Shown here piece after piece: positions 41,285-43,863 of a DNA stretch of 43,863 nt; position 1 is the stretch's first letter; each line of letters starts with the position of its first letter. Both the position numbers and the translations under genes were made by a program. This DNA comes from Burkholderia sp. GTDB taxonomy: Bacteria > Pseudomonadota > Gammaproteobacteria > Burkholderiales > Burkholderiaceae. The notes below the pieces were generated by a model. That model was not told the DNA's origin. It did no database searches and worked only from the letters and a program-made list of their open reading frames with translations. The stretch is taken from assembly GCA_030151225.1 (NCBI GenBank), contig JASLEG010000005.1, positions 1 to 43,863 of the forward strand, in the 5' to 3' direction.

Positions 41285-41923
41285 ATGAGCTTGTATGCAC
41301 TCAAACCGAAATTCCAGAACTGCCTGCGGCCGATCACGCGTGCCTGGGCCGCGCGCGGCGTCACGGCCAACCAGGTCACGCTGGGCGCGGCCTTCGGCTC
41401 GATCGTGGTGGGCGCGCTCGCGGCGGTCGGCTACGGTGCCGGCGTGCGTGGTGCGTTCCTGCTGATTCCCGTCTGGCTGTTCCTGCGCATGGCGCTGAAC
41501 GCGATCGACGGCATGCTCGCGCGCGAACACGGGCAGAAGAGCGTGCTCGGCGCCTATCTGAACGAACTCGGCGACATCGTCTCCGACCTCGCGCTGGTGC
41601 TGCCGCTCCTGGTGGTGCCGGCGTTCGGCGCGACCGACGTCTGGCTGTTCGCGCTGCTGGCCGCGATCGTCGAATGCGCGGGGCTCGTCGGGCCGCTGGC
41701 CGGCGCCTCGCGGCGCTACGACGGGCCGTTCGGCAAGAGCGACCGCGCGCTCGCGCTCGGCGCGTTCGCGCTGTGGATCGGCATCGGTCAGCCGGTGGGC
41801 GAGGCGGGCGCGTGGATCTGGCGCGTGCTGATCGTGCTGTCGGTGGTGACCGCGCTGCGCCGCGTGCGCGCTGGCGTGGCCGAGGCCGAGGCCAGGGCGA
41901 CGGGCGCGGCCGACGGACGCTGA
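41285..41923 (+). CDS. CDP-alcohol phosphatidyltransferase-like protein (YnbA-like) with Asn-substituted motif
   Basis: A 212-residue membrane protein (about six helices) of the CDP-alcohol phosphatidyltransferase family, which moves phosphatidyl groups from CDP-diacylglycerol to an alcohol. The motif D-x2-D-G-x2-A-R-x8-G-x3-D-x3-D appears as LNAIDGMLAREHGQKSVLGA followed by YLNELGDIVSD. The first Asp is N72 and the third is N93; D75, G76, A79, R80, G89 and D97 are present. E. coli YnbA, as I recall, has the same two Asn, so this is a subfamily feature rather than decay. The acceptor alcohol is unknown. AAGGGCGAC precedes ATG 41285. The next gene, ynbC-like, starts 139 bases downstream. Confidence 0.9.
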   Translation: MSLYALKPKFQNCLRPITRAWAARGVTANQVTLGAAFGSIVVGALAAVGYGAGVRGAFLLIPVWLFLRMALNAIDGMLAREHGQKSVLGAYLNELGDIVSDLALVLPLLVVPAFGATDVWLFALLAAIVECAGLVGPLAGASRRYDGPFGKSDRALALGAFALWIGIGQPVGEAGAWIWRVLIVLSVVTALRRVRAGVAEAEARATGAADGR

Positions 41924-42024
41924 AGGCGCCACCCGGCACGGTCGCCGCGCTGCACGCGCGCCCGATCGGCAGTCCTTGCGAGTACGACGACTGCCGCGGC
42001 GGCGGGCTCCGCCGCATCCGCAAC

Positions 42025-42042
42025 ACAACGACAACGACAACG
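42025..42042. repeat. ACAACG tandem repeat
   Basis: Three head-to-tail copies of ACAACG in the leader of the hydrolase/methyltransferase gene, ending 20 bases before its start codon and just ahead of the GAGAGGTCAC ribosome site. Such unstructured A/C-rich leaders can aid translation initiation; the copy number may vary. Confidence 0.6.
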
Positions 42043-42062
42043 ACGAACACGAGAGAGGTCAC

Positions 42063-43811
42063 ATGACGACACGCGTCGCCACCGAAGCGCGTTTCCTCAC
42101 GCACGACGGCGAAAGCCTGTTCTACCGCCACTGGCCGGCCACCGGCGCGCCGCGCCGCGGTGCGATCGTGCTGCTGCATCGCGGCCACGAGCATTCGGCG
42201 CGGGTCGCGCATCTGGTCGACGAGCTCGACCTGCCCGATTTCGATTTTTTCGCGTGGGACGCGCGCGGCCACGGCCGCTCGCCGGGCCCGCGCGGCTACA
42301 GCCCGGGTGCCGGTGCCTCGGTGCGGGACCTGCAGTGCTTCATCGATACCATCCGCGACGTGCACGGGGTGGCCACGGAAGACGTGGCGGTGGTCGCGCA
42401 GAGCGTGGGCGCGGTGCTCGCGGCCACCTGGGTGCACGACTACGCGCCGCCGCTGCGCTGCCTCGTGGTGGCGTCGCCGGCCTTCCGCATCAAGCTGTAC
42501 GTGCCGCTCGCGATTCCGGGCCTGCGCCTGATGCACAAGCTGCGCGGCGTGTTCTACGTCAACAGCTACGTGAAGCCGAAGCTGCTCACGCACGATCCGG
42601 AGCGCATCGCGAGCTATGCGGCCGATCCGCTGATCACGCGGCCGATCGCCGTGAACATGCTGCTGGACCTGCACGACACGGCCCGCCGCGTGGTGGACGA
42701 CGCGGCCGCGATCACGGTGCCCACCCAGGTGCTGATCTCGGGCGCCGACTGGGTCGTGCACCAGGGCCCGCAGCAGCGCTTCTTCGAGCGGCTCGGCTCG
42801 GCGCGCAAGGAGTGCGTGCCGCTGCCCGGCTTCTTCCACGACACGCTCGGCGAGCGCGATCGCGCGCTGGCCATCGCGCCGATCCGCGCCTTCGTGCTGC
42901 GCGAGTTCGACACGCCGACGCCGCGCGTGTCGCTGGCCGACGCGGACCAGCGCGGCGCCTTCCACAACGAGTACATCGCGCTGAAGCTGCCGCCGGCCGG
43001 CGCGCTCGCGCGGCTGAAATGGGCGCTCACGCGTGGCGGGCTGCGGGTCGGCGCGATGCTGTCGGACGGGCTCGCGCTGGGCCGCCGGCTCGGCTTCGAT
43101 TCGGGCTCGACGCTCGATTACGTGTATCGCGACACCGCGCGGGGGCGCACGGCGCTCGGTCGCCTGATCGACCGCACCTACCTCGATTCGCCGGGCTGGG
43201 TGGGAATCCGCCAGCGCAAGCTGCATCTGGAGGCGCTGATCGGCACGGCCATCACGGCGCTGCGCGCGCGCGGCGAGCCGGTGCGGATCGTGGACATCGC
43301 CGCCGGCCACGGTCGCTACGTGCTCGACGCGATCGCGGCCGCCGCGCCCGACGGCATCGTGCTGCGCGATTACTCGCCGCCGAACGTGGAGGCCGGCCGC
43401 GCGCTGATCGCCGAGCGCGGGCTCGGCGCGATCGCGCGCTTCGATGCCGGCGACGCGTTCGACGGTGCCTCGCTCGCCGCGCTCGAGCCGCGCCCGACGC
43501 TCGCGATCGTGTCGGGCCTCTACGAGCTGTTCGGAGAGAACGCGATGATCGAGCGCTCGCTGGCCGGGCTCGCGCAGGCGGTGCCGCCGGGCGGCTACCT
43601 CGTCTACACGGGCCAGCCGTGGCATCCGCAGCTCGAATTCATCGCGCGGGCGCTGAACAATCATCGCGGCGAGGCGGCCTGGGTGATGCGACGTCGTTCG
43701 CAGGCCGAAATGGACGAACTCGTCGCGCGCGCCGGGTTCCGCAAGCTCGAACAGCGCATCGACGCGGCCGGCATCTTCACGGTCAGCCTCGCGCAGCGGG
43801 TGGCGCGGTGA
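42063..43811 (+). CDS. Bifunctional alpha/beta hydrolase / class I SAM methyltransferase (YnbC-like)
   Basis: A 582-residue fusion. Residues 1-300 are a monoglyceride-lipase-like alpha/beta hydrolase: LLHRGHEHSARV, DARGHGRSPGPRGYSPGAGA, and the nucleophile elbow AQSVGA with S114, where the usual first Gly is Ala. The acid is in LISGADWVVH and the histidine in LPGFFHDTLGE. Residues about 395-580 are a SAM-dependent methyltransferase with motif I VRIVDIAAGHGRYVLDAI. E. coli YnbC has the same architecture. In the island it may remodel or methylate a lipid made by the neighbouring enzymes; no product is known. GAGAGGTCAC precedes ATG 42063, and the next gene overlaps its stop (GTGA). Confidence 0.92.
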   Translation: MTTRVATEARFLTHDGESLFYRHWPATGAPRRGAIVLLHRGHEHSARVAHLVDELDLPDFDFFAWDARGHGRSPGPRGYSPGAGASVRDLQCFIDTIRDVHGVATEDVAVVAQSVGAVLAATWVHDYAPPLRCLVVASPAFRIKLYVPLAIPGLRLMHKLRGVFYVNSYVKPKLLTHDPERIASYAADPLITRPIAVNMLLDLHDTARRVVDDAAAITVPTQVLISGADWVVHQGPQQRFFERLGSARKECVPLPGFFHDTLGERDRALAIAPIRAFVLREFDTPTPRVSLADADQRGAFHNEYIALKLPPAGALARLKWALTRGGLRVGAMLSDGLALGRRLGFDSGSTLDYVYRDTARGRTALGRLIDRTYLDSPGWVGIRQRKLHLEALIGTAITALRARGEPVRIVDIAAGHGRYVLDAIAAAAPDGIVLRDYSPPNVEAGRALIAERGLGAIARFDAGDAFDGASLAALEPRPTLAIVSGLYELFGENAMIERSLAGLAQAVPPGGYLVYTGQPWHPQLEFIARALNNHRGEAAWVMRRRSQAEMDELVARAGFRKLEQRIDAAGIFTVSLAQRVAR

Positions 43812-43863
43812 GCGCCGGCGCGCCCGGACTGCCCGGCCTGCCCGGCCTGCCCGGGCGGCCGGC
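43808..43863 (+). CDS. Start of a further gene, cut by the window edge
   Basis: A GTG at 43808 overlaps the stop of the hydrolase/methyltransferase gene (GTGA) and opens a frame to the window end that begins SAGAPGLPGLPGLPGRP. By analogy with E. coli ynbABCD it could encode the YnbD-like phosphatase, but only about 18 codons are visible, so this is an inference from position. Confidence 0.4.
   Translation, partial: MSAGAPGLPGLPGLPGRP

Noticed and set aside
43825..43863. CTGCCCGGC-like triplicate repeat at the window edge
   Set aside because: It reads as Gly-Leu-Pro codons in the predicted start of the next gene; too little sequence remains to call a distinct repeat feature.
1..43863. CRISPR arrays, tRNA or rRNA genes, and intact insertion sequences
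   Set aside because: I looked for regularly spaced repeats, cloverleaf-like segments and transposase motifs and found none. The relics at 8391-9270 and 23225-23425 have no transposase or clear target duplication beside them.

Overview
The window is GC-rich (about two-thirds G+C by eye, with very strong G/C bias at third codon positions). Its gene content is typical of Burkholderia sensu stricto, probably a plant-associated member such as the gladioli/glumae group, on a secondary replicon: many solo LuxR/LysR/GntR regulators, S53 peptidase, DUF2957-type lipoprotein, two chemoreceptors and several catabolic islands. The genus call is an inference from gene content. I see no rRNA, tRNA, CRISPR array, intact insertion sequence or integrase.

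Layout. Positions 1-610 hold the end of an RTX-like calcium-binding protein. Positions 751-7154 (minus strand) hold a six-gene catabolic operon: AA_synth-family protein, alpha/beta hydrolase, flavin reductase-NUDIX fusion, luciferase-like monooxygenase, aldehyde dehydrogenase and NCS1 permease. It is divergent from a GntR/FCD regulator plus a DUF1330 protein (7429-8390), with a tandem operator between them. Positions 8391-9270 are a gene graveyard with LysR, DctA and porin remnants. Positions 9271-14396 hold a LuxR regulator, a lipoprotein, a hydrolase-NTF2 fusion and a LysR regulator. Positions 14605-19298 hold two methyl-accepting chemotaxis proteins around an ankyrin protein. Positions 19324-22743 hold a Bcr/CflA-type transporter and a secreted sedolisin with a clear terminator.

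Positions 22744-27479 are a patchwork of a GDPD remnant, a secreted hydrolase, a CusF-like protein, a small gene apparently put out of frame by a heptanucleotide repeat, three small hypothetical genes and a PraB-like exported protein. Positions 27745-32783 hold a large lipoprotein, a minimal GntR protein, a hydrolase, a YciI protein and an exported protein. Positions 32867-39292 form a second catabolic island (aldehyde dehydrogenase, LuxR regulator, cupin, FAD amine-oxidase-like enzyme, NCS1 permease). Positions 39326-43863 form a phospholipid island resembling E. coli ynbABC: acyltransferase and CdsA-like enzyme on one strand, CDP-alcohol phosphatidyltransferase-like protein and hydrolase/methyltransferase fusion on the other, with a next gene starting at the window edge.

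How the genes fit together. The first island has the parts list of a Rut- or Pyr-like pathway: uptake, flavin-dependent oxidative ring opening, hydrolysis and aldehyde oxidation of a small N-heterocycle of unknown identity. The second looks like uptake and oxidative deamination of an amine followed by aldehyde oxidation. The ynb-like island would make CDP-diacylglycerol and an unidentified phospholipid. These pathway assignments are inferences from gene families and gene order.
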